From IMG/VR virus record IMGVR_UViG_3300015373_000008, positions 1 to 47,613 of that record: a stretch of DNA of 47,613 bases, one strand, 5' to 3'. A program made the position numbers and the translations under genes. Below the pieces are notes generated by a model that saw nothing but the letters and a program-made list of their open reading frames with translations, was not told the DNA's origin and made no database searches. Shown here one piece after another: positions 26,688 to 33,653 of the stretch; position 1 is the stretch's first letter; each line of letters starts with the position of its first letter. The DNA comes from a virus.

Positions 26688-27030
26688 TTCTGCTCCTTTT
26701 TCGGATAACCTCTTTATCTAGAGCTAAAGCTTCTTGCAGTTTGAGACGTACTAGTTTCGTCCGTTCGTCTGAAACGTGCTTCCCCATAATAGAGAGGGAG
26801 GGTTCGCATTTCTTCCCTGTTAAGACCCATCTGGGACAGGTAGAACCGTTCTCGTATACACCCCCTCCGAAGCGGTCTTGTAGCCAATCGCAAAGGTCAC
26901 CGTACATAGATACAACTACCTGTAACGCTACAGCGTCTTTACCGTTTCCTCGTAGCGTAACGCAACCTTCTCCATCGAATAACCCAGCCGCGTATGCTAA
27001 GTCATGTTCGGCGACTGGGTACTTAAGCAT
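26668..27030 (-). CDS. LAGLIDADG homing endonuclease between queD and queE
   Basis: A 120-aa single-motif LAGLIDADG protein. The motif is AYAAGLFDGEGCVTL near residues 12-26; a single copy means it would dimerise. ATG 27030 overlaps the queD stop by eight bases and the gene ends inside queE codons 5-7. Its first eight codons (MLKYPVAE) repeat the queE N-terminus with three synonymous base changes, so it appears to have captured the queE start. It is a free-standing mobile gene rather than an intron. Activity and site are untested. Confidence 0.78.
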   Translation of the reverse strand: MLKYPVAEHDLAYAAGLFDGEGCVTLRGNGKDAVALQVVVSMYGDLCDWLQDRFGGGVYENGSTCPRWVLTGKKCEPSLSIMGKHVSDERTKLVRLKLQEALALDKEVIRKRSRNEVSSC

Positions 27031-27439
27031 GGCGTGCGTACTCCGTGTACGAGACGAAGCAGTCTCGCGTTTCGCAGACACGAATGTGTACTTCGGGTTG
27101 GTTAGTGAGGAAGGACTGTAGTCCAAGGGCCCAAGTCATGGCGAGGATCTCTGCGGTAGGAGGGTGAGGGATTGTGATGACCTTCGCAAGGGGTTCTAAT
27201 GCTGCGGCGAGGGGGTCACCCGATTCTACGCAGAAGGCGTGATCCCATCCGAGGAAGTAGTCTCTGCACGCCTTCTTCAGGTCGGCGAAGTCGATGACCA
27301 TCCCCGAGTTTGGGTCGGGTTGACCACGCAGGGTAACGGAGATGAGGTAGTTATGCCCGTGAGCAAAGCGACACGCACCGCGGTGCTTCTGTAGCCGGTG
27401 GCCCATTGGGAGTTCTAGTGTATAGGCGATGTCTATCAT
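27023..27439 (-). CDS. queD: 6-carboxytetrahydropterin synthase
   Basis: A 138-aa T-fold enzyme turning dihydroneopterin triphosphate into CPH4. Zinc ligands His14 (MGH), His27 and His29 (AHGHNY) and the catalytic Cys23 (CRFAHGH) are present, as are PTAEI and CETRDCFVSY near the C-terminus. Length is typical. ATG 27439 overlaps the previous stop (TGATG). With FolE, QueE and QueC it completes a preQ0 pathway. Confidence 0.92.
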   Translation of the reverse strand: MIDIAYTLELPMGHRLQKHRGACRFAHGHNYLISVTLRGQPDPNSGMVIDFADLKKACRDYFLGWDHAFCVESGDPLAAALEPLAKVITIPHPPTAEILAMTWALGLQSFLTNQPEVHIRVCETRDCFVSYTEYARHA

Positions 27440-27651
27440 CAGACCTGCTCCGCAACTATCTGGTCGCGTAGGGTGAGCAGGTATACGACTTGGTCGATCG
27501 CCTCATCAATGGCTCGGTCGCACAGCTCAAGTTTGTCAACGCGAAATAGGTCGCCACCATGCTCGGCTTGACCGCGCCGGTATTTTGCGTCGGCGAGCGC
27601 CGCGAAACGGTGCTGGATACCTGAAAGGTGTGCTTCTTGCTGAGGGGTCAT
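27439..27651 (-). CDS. MazG-like small protein
   Basis: A 70-aa helical protein. ATG 27651 is chosen because GGAAAGGA precedes it and the upstream in-frame stretch is unlike protein. The segment KYRRGQAEHGGDLFR, followed by CDRAIDEAIDQVVYLLTLR, matches short MazG-like phage proteins, a nucleotide pyrophosphohydrolase-related fold. The usual EExxE metal-binding helix is not obvious, so catalytic activity is doubtful. Confidence 0.55.
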   Translation of the reverse strand: MTPQQEAHLSGIQHRFAALADAKYRRGQAEHGGDLFRVDKLELCDRAIDEAIDQVVYLLTLRDQIVAEQV

Positions 27652-27803
27652 AAGCGGGTCCTTTCCTTTCCCTTCCCGGCGAAGCCGCCGGCGAAGCCGT
27701 GGAGGACCTGTTTTCCTCCCGGTGTACAGGTCGCTAAACACCGGCGCAGCCGCATGCGCAGGACTCGCATGACGGTGGAGGGGACCGAAAGCTATCCTTT
27801 CCC
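27652..27803 (-). other. Intergenic spacer with two GCGAAGC mini-hairpins
   Basis: About 150 bases without a convincing gene. Two copies of CCGGCGAAGCCG-type words lie at about 27677-27699, each able to form a GAA-loop hairpin. A purine-rich SD for the downstream gene occupies the left end. No TATAAT-like promoter is visible. It may separate two transcript segments. Confidence 0.45.
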
Positions 27804-28229
27804 TTAAGTGGGTGAAGCTTCGCCGAACACAGAAACGAACTTCTTCACGTTATTCGACTCGCTGTACTGGCCCTGTGCCGGCCGCTTGATGGTGACGCCC
27901 ATCACTTCGCAGTCGACGAGTTCGTCGGTGTCCAGCTCCCAATCCTCATCCTTCCCGCAGGCTTCGACGAGCTGGCGCAGCAGCCAATCCTTTCCCTTCT
28001 CCATCGAGAGGGGGACGAAGACATGACGGCCGAACTGGTCGCCGTCGTCCTGAACGACGAGGTCGAGCATGAGGTGCCGGCCCTTGGCTTGGCTGTTCGG
28101 ATGCTTGGCCTTCCACTCCGGATCCGACGGATCGCCGTACTCGAACTTCGCGAGCCGGTACTTGTACGTGCCCTCGGGGATGGGTTCACTGGTGCTCATG
28201 TCCTTTACGGTGTATCCCTCGAATCTCAT
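27804..28229 (-). CDS. DUF669-like single-strand DNA-binding/recombination accessory
   Basis: A 141-aa protein. The pattern GTYKYRLAKFEYG, then GRHLMLDLVVQDDGDQFGRHVF, then WLLRQLVEACG, then DTDELVDCEVMGVTI follows DUF669-type phage proteins commonly encoded next to Sak/RecA-like recombinases, as here. ATG 28229 has AAGGAG seven bases upstream, better than ATG 28199. Codons are more C-ending than those of its neighbours, suggesting high expression. Confidence 0.66.
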   Translation of the reverse strand: MRFEGYTVKDMSTSEPIPEGTYKYRLAKFEYGDPSDPEWKAKHPNSQAKGRHLMLDLVVQDDGDQFGRHVFVPLSMEKGKDWLLRQLVEACGKDEDWELDTDELVDCEVMGVTIKRPAQGQYSESNNVKKFVSVFGEASPT

Positions 28230-28401
28230 GATCTGTCTCCTTGCTGCGTTGCGCAGCCCGATGTTTCTCTAGTTCTGCGCCGATGACCAACGCGACGACG
28301 ATCGCTGGTATCGCGATGAATGGCGATACCAGGAGTATAACGGCGAAGCCGTTAACGCCGAGAAAGGTTAACCACGCTTGGCTCCTTCGGGGGTTTAGCA
28401 T
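28186..28401 (-). CDS. 71-aa single-span membrane protein
   Basis: ATG 28401 has GAGG six bases upstream, within the end of the upstream ATPase gene (50-base overlap). Residues about 12-42 are hydrophobic (LTFLGVNGFAVILLVSPFIA), and the C-terminus is charged. Part of the coding DNA is the AACGGC-GAA-GCCGTT hairpin. Overlap at both ends lowers certainty; a non-coding hairpin region is the alternative. Confidence 0.5.
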   Translation of the reverse strand: MLNPRRSQAWLTFLGVNGFAVILLVSPFIAIPAIVVALVIGAELEKHRAAQRSKETDHEIRGIHRKGHEHQ

Positions 28402-29161
28402 CTAATGCCTCTGCTGCGCTCCTATCTCCCAACATCGCCTTGATTAGGAGGGTGAGGTCGGGCTTACAGTAACGGGGAATGGCGATATCGCCTGGGCTGC
28501 GCACGCCTGCGATAGCACCATGTTCGGGTTGCGTGACTAGAACGCGAAGACCGTTCTTGACGATGAGGCGGACGGTGGCGTCAGGATCACCCGGCAGTTC
28601 TTTGTACAGTTTGCTGCCAGGTAGCTCGACGCAAGGGAAGGAGGATTTGTCATCACCTTCTCCCTCCTCCGCGACACCTTCGCGGCAGATGAGGATAATG
28701 TGTGCCCGCAGGGCCATGAATTTTTTCATGGCCTGTCGACCTTTTTCCGCGACGTAGGCGTACGGGCGGCGAGGGTCCCATCCTGGTTCGGACATACCGA
28801 CTTCTTTCCGACCCAGTTTTTTCAGGGCGAGGTCCAACCAGAAGCGGCCGCAACCGCTGAACGAGTCGACGATGAGGGACTGGTACTCCTCACCGTTATA
28901 CTGCAGGATGTTGGGGACTTTGTTCAGTTCGGCGATTACGAGTTCTGTTTCCTCCCAGTCCCGTGTGACGATGTACGGCAGGTCGAGGTCGCGGACGGAT
29001 TGCAGGCCGTGTGTGTCGCCTGTTTCGTTCGCGAGGATGAGCGGCTTGGGCGCCGTACGGCCGGCGACCTGAGTTTTACCCAGCTTGGCTTTCGCGTAGA
29101 GGAGGATCGTCGCGAATTTGTTGCTAAGTTGGGAAGTTCTGTTTACCGATGGTAGCGGCAT
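28352..29161 (-). CDS. Sak4-like RecA-fold ATPase
   Basis: A 269-aa protein from ATG 29161 (AAAGGA six bases upstream). The P-loop is LLYAKAKLGKTQ at about 20-31 and Walker B is SLIVDSFSG near residue 95. This is the layout of phage Sak4-type single-strand annealing/RecA-like proteins (AAA-type). It is followed by the DUF669-like protein and preceded by a Cas4-like nuclease, a probable recombination set. Confidence 0.72.
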   Translation of the reverse strand: MPLPSVNRTSQLSNKFATILLYAKAKLGKTQVAGRTAPKPLILANETGDTHGLQSVRDLDLPYIVTRDWEETELVIAELNKVPNILQYNGEEYQSLIVDSFSGCGRFWLDLALKKLGRKEVGMSEPGWDPRRPYAYVAEKGRQAMKKFMALRAHIILICREGVAEEGEGDDKSSFPCVELPGSKLYKELPGDPDATVRLIVKNGLRVLVTQPEHGAIAGVRSPGDIAIPRYCKPDLTLLIKAMLGDRSAAEALDAKPPKEPSVVNLSRR

Positions 29162-29366
29162 CGGCCATCCTTTCTGGGTATGTGCGGTATGCGATTCTAT
29201 CGCCGACGACAACGAAGGTGAGGATAGGCTTCCACATCGACTCGCCAACACGGCGCAGTTCGACGTGAATTAGGTTGTCTAGGTGGTGCGGGCGAAGTCG
29301 AACTTCGCCCCACTTACCTAAACCTTCGAACACGTCTAGCGATAGGGGTTCGGAGGGCTTAGGCAC
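29124..29366 (-). CDS. Hypothetical 80-aa protein
   Basis: GTG 29366 overlaps the stop of the acidic protein upstream and has GAGGG before it; a longer ATG start at 29411 would overlap 53 bases. The sequence (WGEVRLRPHHLDNLIHVELR, then WKPILTFVVVGDRIAYRTYP) is mixed alpha/beta. No family is recognised. Probably an accessory of the recombination block. Confidence 0.55.
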   Translation of the reverse strand: MPKPSEPLSLDVFEGLGKWGEVRLRPHHLDNLIHVELRRVGESMWKPILTFVVVGDRIAYRTYPERMADAATIGKQNFPT

Positions 29367-29544
29367 TCTCTTCGCCCTCTTCGAGAACGTCGTCGTCGTC
29401 CTCATCGCCAAGAATCTCCTGCGCTACGTCCCCGAAGTGGTCGACGAGGTTGTTTTCGTCGTCCTCCGTCAGCTCACGGTTTGTATCGACGATACCGTCG
29501 ACGATGCCATTCAGCTGTGTTTTGAACTCTTCACGACTACTCAT
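29359..29544 (-). CDS. Acidic 61-aa protein
   Basis: ATG 29544 has AGGAGG six bases upstream and overlaps the GroES-like gene's end. The C-terminal half is almost all Asp and Glu (GDEDDDDVLEEGEE). Such DNA-mimic-like acidic phage proteins can block host nucleases or DNA-binding proteins, but that role here is only a possibility from composition. Confidence 0.62.
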   Translation of the reverse strand: MSSREEFKTQLNGIVDGIVDTNRELTEDDENNLVDHFGDVAQEILGDEDDDDVLEEGEESA

Positions 29545-29842
29545 GTTCTGCCTCCTGTTCGATGATTGCGAGAACGTCGGCTTGATGTACGGAAAGGAAC
29601 TCCACCTCCTTTCGTGAGGGTGAGTGGTAAACGCGAAAGGGACGCGACGCCCAACGATTGAATACGACCCGTTTGCCACTGAGAGAGCCTTCGGCCCAAG
29701 GCGGAGCCATGTAGTGCGTGTGGCAGAAGCCGGTTTGGGGTTTCTCACCGAGGCGGTTGGGGTAGAGAATGCCTCCCTTCGACTGTTTAATGTCTGGGTC
29801 CGGTGAGATGAGGCAGTGGCCGTATAGAGGACTGATACGCAT
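29537..29842 (-). CDS. GroES-like co-chaperonin
   Basis: A 101-aa protein. LYGHCLISPDPDIKQSKGGILYP (6-28) follows the GroES start pattern (V.V.PD..E.KT.GGI..P), with a shorter mobile loop. The middle holds GKRVVFNRWASRPF and the end EFLSVHQADVLAII, as in co-chaperonin barrels. Phage co-chaperonins such as T4 gp31 adapt host GroEL to fold capsid proteins. No GroEL gene is present here. ATG 29842 has only a weak SD. Confidence 0.65.
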   Translation of the reverse strand: MRISPLYGHCLISPDPDIKQSKGGILYPNRLGEKPQTGFCHTHYMAPPWAEGSLSGKRVVFNRWASRPFRVYHSPSRKEVEFLSVHQADVLAIIEQEAEHE

Positions 29843-29861
29843 ACTACAACTCTTTAACGCT

Positions 29862-30821
29862 TTAACGCCCCATGTCGATCGTCTCGAGCGGACGTTGCGT
29901 TGGGTCGTCGACGTAGTCGAGGCTTCGCTGTTTGTACAAGGCCCGACGGGTGCTGTTGTCCTGCATACAGAGTTCGCGGTACGCACAGGCGCTGTAACGG
30001 AAGCATTCATCGGTGTTCTTGTAGAAGACGATTTTAGGGTCCTCGCCGCAGGTGACTCGTGCTTTGCGCCATTTGATCTCGTTCGCGATCTCGATGAACT
30101 CCTGTTCGAACTCTACTAGTTCGGCGTCGCTACGCGTTTTGATGTCGCGCGTGTACTGAGGGACTTGCGTTTTAACGAGGACGTCGACGATGACGCCCGC
30201 GACACGCTGTTTGAGTAGGCGGGTTATGCCGTAGGCGTAAGCGCTGAATTGCAGTGCCATCTCGTACTTCAATAGGTCCCGTAGGTCAAGCCGGCCCGCG
30301 GTTTTGTGATCGACGATCCAGAGTCGGTTGTTCCACGCGGCTAGTTTGTCTGTGCGGAACACGAGGAAGACGAGTGAATCAGGCGGGCCTACGTTAACAC
30401 AGCCTTTTGTCTCTTGCGCTAGGGGTACCCATTGCGTTTTGCCTTCGTATTCCAGCTGGTACCCACGTAGGAGGTGTTCTACTGTGTGGAGGTGAGCTGT
30501 GAGGTCTTCCTCATCGCCCGGCATGGTTTGCTTAGGCATGAGGCTGCGGAGCTTGTTCTGGCTGCGCAGTACTGCTTCGTCGATGCCTGCGCCTGAGCCT
30601 AGGAGGGCCAGGCCCAAGTGTGTAGCGGTGCCTACGTCGAGGGCCCACTTCGGCCGGTCAAGCTCGAGGCGTTCCATGTCCCACCACATGTACTTACGAT
30701 GGCAGTTCAGGAACAGTTGAGCTCTAGACTGATTCAGGTAAATCGGGTCGTGCCGTAGGCTCTGCAGTATTAGCTGCTGCGTCTCCGGCGCCTGCGTCCA
30801 AAACGTTTCCTGCTGTTCCAT
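29862..30821 (-). CDS. Cas4/RecB-like PD-(D/E)XK nuclease
   Basis: A 319-aa protein from ATG 30821. The nuclease core RTDKLAAWNNRLWIVDHKTAG contains the D...DxK motif of Cas4/RecB-type exonucleases. One Cys lies near the N-terminus (FLNCHRKY) and three near the C-terminus (ECFRYSACAYRELC), consistent with a Cas4-like Fe-S cluster. It would resect DNA ends for the Sak4-like recombinase encoded downstream. Confidence 0.75.
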   Translation of the reverse strand: MEQQETFWTQAPETQQLILQSLRHDPIYLNQSRAQLFLNCHRKYMWWDMERLELDRPKWALDVGTATHLGLALLGSGAGIDEAVLRSQNKLRSLMPKQTMPGDEEDLTAHLHTVEHLLRGYQLEYEGKTQWVPLAQETKGCVNVGPPDSLVFLVFRTDKLAAWNNRLWIVDHKTAGRLDLRDLLKYEMALQFSAYAYGITRLLKQRVAGVIVDVLVKTQVPQYTRDIKTRSDAELVEFEQEFIEIANEIKWRKARVTCGEDPKIVFYKNTDECFRYSACAYRELCMQDNSTRRALYKQRSLDYVDDPTQRPLETIDMGR

Positions 30822-31578
30822 TTGCTGTGTCCTCGGCAGGCAAAGCCTGCAGTGGGAGTGGTTGAGCTTCGGGCGAGGTGCAACCTTCGCTGTCAACGCG
30901 AGTTGGTGGTGAGGCTGCTATGTCGTTACCGAAGAGGAATGCCGCGGCTAGGGCGCAGTTCCCATCAGACGGACGGATAAAACCCTCAAACGCGCCGCCG
31001 TATCCACCGCCATATTTGCCGCTGCTCCTAAGGCTTGCCCGTACTCGAAGCATTCCTCCGGCGAGGCGGACTGTAAGCCATCCTCCACCAGTGATTCCAT
31101 AACTTCGGATAGTCCTTTCGCTATGTCGTACGTTAATACCGAGGTCCGCAATATCTGGCCACAGCTCTCGCGAAGTAGGGAGTGGAGGGTCGTCGACGTC
31201 GGGTTCCAACTGCTGGTCGATGGCTGTGAGGCCGATCGCGATTGCTTGTGCTCTAGCAGGTTCGATATTGGCTTCGGTGACGAGGAATTCGGTGTATCGT
31301 TGTCGTTGTCCATAGTCCGTCCATTTACACGCAAGGCTGCGGAGATATGTGTCGCAGTCGGATTGTGACCAGGCCATTGGAAGGGTTCTGAAGCCCCACT
31401 GACGGAAGGGTCCGGTTTGCGTTGGCGGTGAGGCGACAAGGCCGAGGCAAGCGGTGTCGTCGTCGTAGCTGTGGCTGCGCAGGTACATATTTTCGCGGGG
31501 CGAGGTCCAGATGTCGTGCCGCGACTCTATGTGGTCGATGAGTTGTTCGGCTTCCCACCAGAGTAGCATCAGACTCAT
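30724..31578 (-). CDS. Hypothetical protein; real in its N-terminal half
   Basis: Open for 284 codons from ATG 31578, which overlaps the queC stop (ATGA). Residues 1-145 look genuinely coding (LIDHIESRHDIWTSPRENMY, then YTEFLVTEANIEPARAQAIAI). From about 31140 downwards this frame turns into Gly/Ser/Pro-rich sequence, while another frame looks coding, and its last 33 residues are a shadow of the nuclease N-terminus. The protein may end early through a frameshift (programmed or sequence error) or be overlapped by a nested gene. Confidence 0.5.
   Translation of the reverse strand: MSLMLLWWEAEQLIDHIESRHDIWTSPRENMYLRSHSYDDDTACLGLVASPPTQTGPFRQWGFRTLPMAWSQSDCDTYLRSLACKWTDYGQRQRYTEFLVTEANIEPARAQAIAIGLTAIDQQLEPDVDDPPLPTSRELWPDIADLGINVRHSERTIRSYGITGGGWLTVRLAGGMLRVRASLRSSGKYGGGYGGAFEGFIRPSDGNCALAAAFLFGNDIAASPPTRVDSEGCTSPEAQPLPLQALPAEDTANGTAGNVLDAGAGDAAANTAEPTARPDLPESV
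30822..30947 (-). other. Spacer with GCAGGC-AAA-GCCTGC hairpin (30836-30850)
   Basis: A perfect six-pair stem with a three-base loop sits 15 bases upstream of the nuclease start. The frame of the preceding gene runs through here without a stop, but its residues look unlike a folded protein. I read it as probable spacer. See the frame conflict under the neighbouring genes. Confidence 0.4.
30948..31151 (-). CDS. Small helical protein in an alternative frame (nested or frameshifted)
   Basis: The frame ending at 30948 encodes AKGLSEVMESLVEDGLQSAS, then EECFEYGQALGAAANMAVDT, ending in LRVLSVRLMGTAP, a convincing amphipathic helical protein. Possible starts are TTG 31151 (67 aa) or ATG 31100 (50 aa); neither has a strong SD. 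It may instead be the true C-terminus of the gene starting at 31578. A coding-potential analysis or close homologue would decide. Confidence 0.45.
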   Translation of the reverse strand: MRTSVLTYDIAKGLSEVMESLVEDGLQSASPEECFEYGQALGAAANMAVDTAARLRVLSVRLMGTAP

Positions 31579-32276
31579 TTTGCCGCCTGCGGCGTAGCCG
31601 CCGCCGCAGGCCCGTATTGGGTTGGGTCATGTAGGCCGGCTAGTGTAAAGGCTTCGTGTCGCTCGACGCAGGTGCCACAGAGGCCACAGTGAAGCGGTTG
31701 GCCTTCGTAGCAGCTGTAGGTTAGGTGGAATGGTACATCTAACTGGTGACCGAGGGCTACGATGTCTGCCTTAGTTTTACGTAGGAACGGCGTTTCGAGG
31801 TAGATGGGGCTGAAGTGACAGATGTGGAGGAGCTCGGCCATCTTCCAGGCGAATTGGGGACGACAGTCTGGGTAGATAGCGTGATCGCCGGCGTGAGCAG
31901 CGTAGGCGATGTGATCGTAGCCAAGGCTAATTGCACGCGCAGCGGCTAGAGAGAGGAGGAGCATATTACGGTTCGGGACTACGGTAACTTGCATCGACTC
32001 GTCCATGTAGTGTCCGTGTGGCACCGCGACAGAGTAGTTCGTTTGGCTACTTTCTGCGTTGTGGAATATACTCGGGTCGATGTGCGTTTGGTATAGCGGG
32101 ACGCCAAAGGCTTGGGCGATGTCTGATGCAGCCTTTAGCTCGCGCGTGTGGCGTTGACCGTAGGCCACCGCGAGTGCTTCGATGGGATTGCCTACCTCCT
32201 TTCGGAGGAGGTAGGCAAGTAGGGTGCTCGAGTCGAGACCGCCCGAGAGCAACGCGACGAAGCCTCGCTTCATCAT
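31575..32276 (-). CDS. queC: 7-cyano-7-deazaguanine (preQ0) synthase
   Basis: A 233-aa ATP-dependent enzyme that converts CDG to preQ0. The PP-loop SGGLDSS lies at 11-17, later VPNRNMLLLSLAAARA is family-typical, and the C-terminal zinc site includes CHFSP-like context and CYEGQPLHCGLCGTC. No amidotransferase (Gat) domain is fused, so it should stop at preQ0. ATG 32276 overlaps the previous stop and has GGAG seven bases upstream. Confidence 0.93.
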   Translation of the reverse strand: MMKRGFVALLSGGLDSSTLLAYLLRKEVGNPIEALAVAYGQRHTRELKAASDIAQAFGVPLYQTHIDPSIFHNAESSQTNYSVAVPHGHYMDESMQVTVVPNRNMLLLSLAAARAISLGYDHIAYAAHAGDHAIYPDCRPQFAWKMAELLHICHFSPIYLETPFLRKTKADIVALGHQLDVPFHLTYSCYEGQPLHCGLCGTCVERHEAFTLAGLHDPTQYGPAAAATPQAAK

Positions 32277-32734
32277 TCTATGTCTCCAGAGGCGAGTGCG
32301 TATTCGAACGTCTGCTGGTCGGTGGGGCGGTCCGACAGTTCGGAGATGAGGTTATCGAACAGGCGCAGCACTTCCTCCTTAGTGCGTTCGCGCGAGTCGT
32401 TCCAACCTGGTATGCTGTGCACGCCTAGCATTTTGCACATGTACTGGAAGACTTTCTTCTCACGCGGCTGGCTGAGGTTCAGCGCCATCGTCTCGACCAT
32501 GCTCCGTCGTTCGTGTGGCGTGAGGTTGTTCAGCTGCTCGCAGATGAGGGGTTCCATGTTCAGCTCGTTCGCGATCGCGAGACGCATGCTTTGTTGGATG
32601 GCGCCCTCGGTGCACACGAAGTCGATCGACTCGCCGTCGCGCCAGCCCTTACGGTGCCAGGTGCCTTGGGTCCATCCACGATCGATCATGTCGCGGGCGA
32701 TCATCGCGACGCTGAGTAAGTTCAGTTTAGCCAC
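32273..32734 (-). CDS. DUF6197-like protein
   Basis: A 153-aa protein with a GTG start and AGGAG upstream. IDRGWTQGTWHRKG near the N-terminus and IPGWNDSRERTKEEVLRLFD near the C-terminus follow the DUF6197 pattern (W.Q..., then WND...RT..EVL..FD). The function of that family is unknown to me. It precedes queC in a tight overlap. Confidence 0.6.
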   Translation of the reverse strand: MAKLNLLSVAMIARDMIDRGWTQGTWHRKGWRDGESIDFVCTEGAIQQSMRLAIANELNMEPLICEQLNNLTPHERRSMVETMALNLSQPREKKVFQYMCKMLGVHSIPGWNDSRERTKEEVLRLFDNLISELSDRPTDQQTFEYALASGDIE

Positions 32735-32814
32735 GTTCTGTGTCTCCTGTAAGGTTGAGCTTGCGTCTGACGTGAAGTGTGAAGCATGTTCATGTTCGCA
32801 TTAGGTTTAGTCGC

Positions 32815-32838
32815 GGAGGGAGCCTTGGAGCTCCCTCC
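32815..32838 (-). terminator. Perfect 9-bp hairpin behind the LAGLIDADG gene
   Basis: GGAGGGAGC and GCTCCCTCC flank a six-base loop. It lies just downstream of the endonuclease stop on the minus strand and about 80 bases before the next gene. No U-run follows, so it is a weak terminator, attenuator or RNA-stability element. Confidence 0.45.
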
Positions 32839-32843
32839 ACGTA

Positions 32844-33116
32844 TTAAGCTGTAGCTTGTTTGAACGCGTTGAGGAAGTGCCAATTTTCCAAGACTTGGCC
32901 CTTCCTGTAGGTTGATAGAAGTCTCGGGTAGATCAGTTCGAACAGTTTGGAACAGTTCTCCTTTCCTGTGTGTACTCCTCTCCCGCTGTTCTCCTGAACT
33001 AGGAGTAGGAGTTCCTTATCCCGTTGGCTGATAGAGAGGGTAGGGCAGTAGTTGTTATCGTAGAAGCTGCCTTCCCCCTCTATGAAACCTACGACCCAGT
33101 CGAGAGAAGGCTTCAC
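32844..33116 (-). CDS. Small LAGLIDADG endonuclease, possibly truncated
   Basis: A 90-aa protein with one LAGLIDADG motif (DWVVGFIEGEGSF at about 5-17). It starts at GTG inside the previous stop (GTGA). Single-motif family members are usually longer (about 150 residues or more), so this may be a decayed or minimal copy. It is followed by the hairpin at 32815-32838. Confidence 0.7.
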   Translation of the reverse strand: MKPSLDWVVGFIEGEGSFYDNNYCPTLSISQRDKELLLLVQENSGRGVHTGKENCSKLFELIYPRLLSTYRKGQVLENWHFLNAFKQATA

Positions 33117-33514
33117 GCTGACGCCTGTTCCGTTGACGCGGCGAGACGTGCTTTCGCGGCGGCAACGAGTTCATCATGGATGCCCAATTCTTTCGCGCGG
33201 GCGATGAGCTGCTTCTGCAGTTCGTTGCGCTTGGTGCGGTAGGCCTTTTGCTTTTCCTTGACCTCCGGCCGCGACATGTACTCCTTGCGCTTGCTCTGCA
33301 GGACGCTGTACTTCTCCGGGTCCAGCTTGATCTGCTCGTTGCGCTTCTTCTGGTACGCGAGCCGCTTCTCCTTCATCTCGGGCTTCGCGTTGTATTCGAG
33401 CTGCTTGGCCTTACGCTTGTGCCGCTCCTCCTGCGCCTTGAGGAACTCGGCGCGGAGTTCGTCTTCCGACATGCTTTCCACTTGCTTCGCGATCTCGTCG
33501 AGGATGCCTGCCAT
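33113..33514 (-). CDS. Lys/Glu-rich repeat protein, early
   Basis: A 133-aa, highly charged helix. Two related blocks are visible: PEMKEKRLAYQKKRNEQIK (about 43-62) and PEVKEKQKAYRTKRNELQK (about 83-101). ATG 33514 has AAGGAGG eight bases upstream. It is the first gene after a strong promoter (33616-33644) and uses C-ending codons, suggesting high early expression. Nucleic-acid binding is likely from composition; function unknown. Confidence 0.65.
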   Translation of the reverse strand: MAGILDEIAKQVESMSEDELRAEFLKAQEERHKRKAKQLEYNAKPEMKEKRLAYQKKRNEQIKLDPEKYSVLQSKRKEYMSRPEVKEKQKAYRTKRNELQKQLIARAKELGIHDELVAAAKARLAASTEQASA

Positions 33515-33539
33515 GTTTACCGCCTCCTTAAAGCGGTGT

Positions 33540-33569
33540 ACGAAATGTGACCGAACGAAATGTGACCGA
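33540..33569 (-). repeat. Tandem 15-base repeats in an early leader
   Basis: ACGAAATGTGACCGA occurs twice in direct succession (33540-33554, 33555-33569), followed by a partial third copy (ACG...GTGTGAC). It lies between the promoter and the start of the 133-aa gene, in the expected leader. It could bind a repressor or an RNA-binding protein. Confidence 0.7.
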
Positions 33570-33615
33570 ACGCGTGTGTGACTCCGAAGGATGCCTTCAT
33601 TTGATCTTCGAGAGT

Positions 33616-33644
33616 ATTATACCACAAATCGTAACGCTTTACAA
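33616..33644 (-). promoter_or_regulatory. Sigma70-like promoter P(33.6)
   Basis: On the minus strand, TTGTAA (33644-33639), a 17-base spacer and TATAAT (33621-33616). The predicted start of transcription is near 33609, leaving a leader of about 95 bases before the gene at 33514 and containing the tandem repeats. Confidence 0.8.
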
Positions 33645-33653
33645 CTTTTGATA

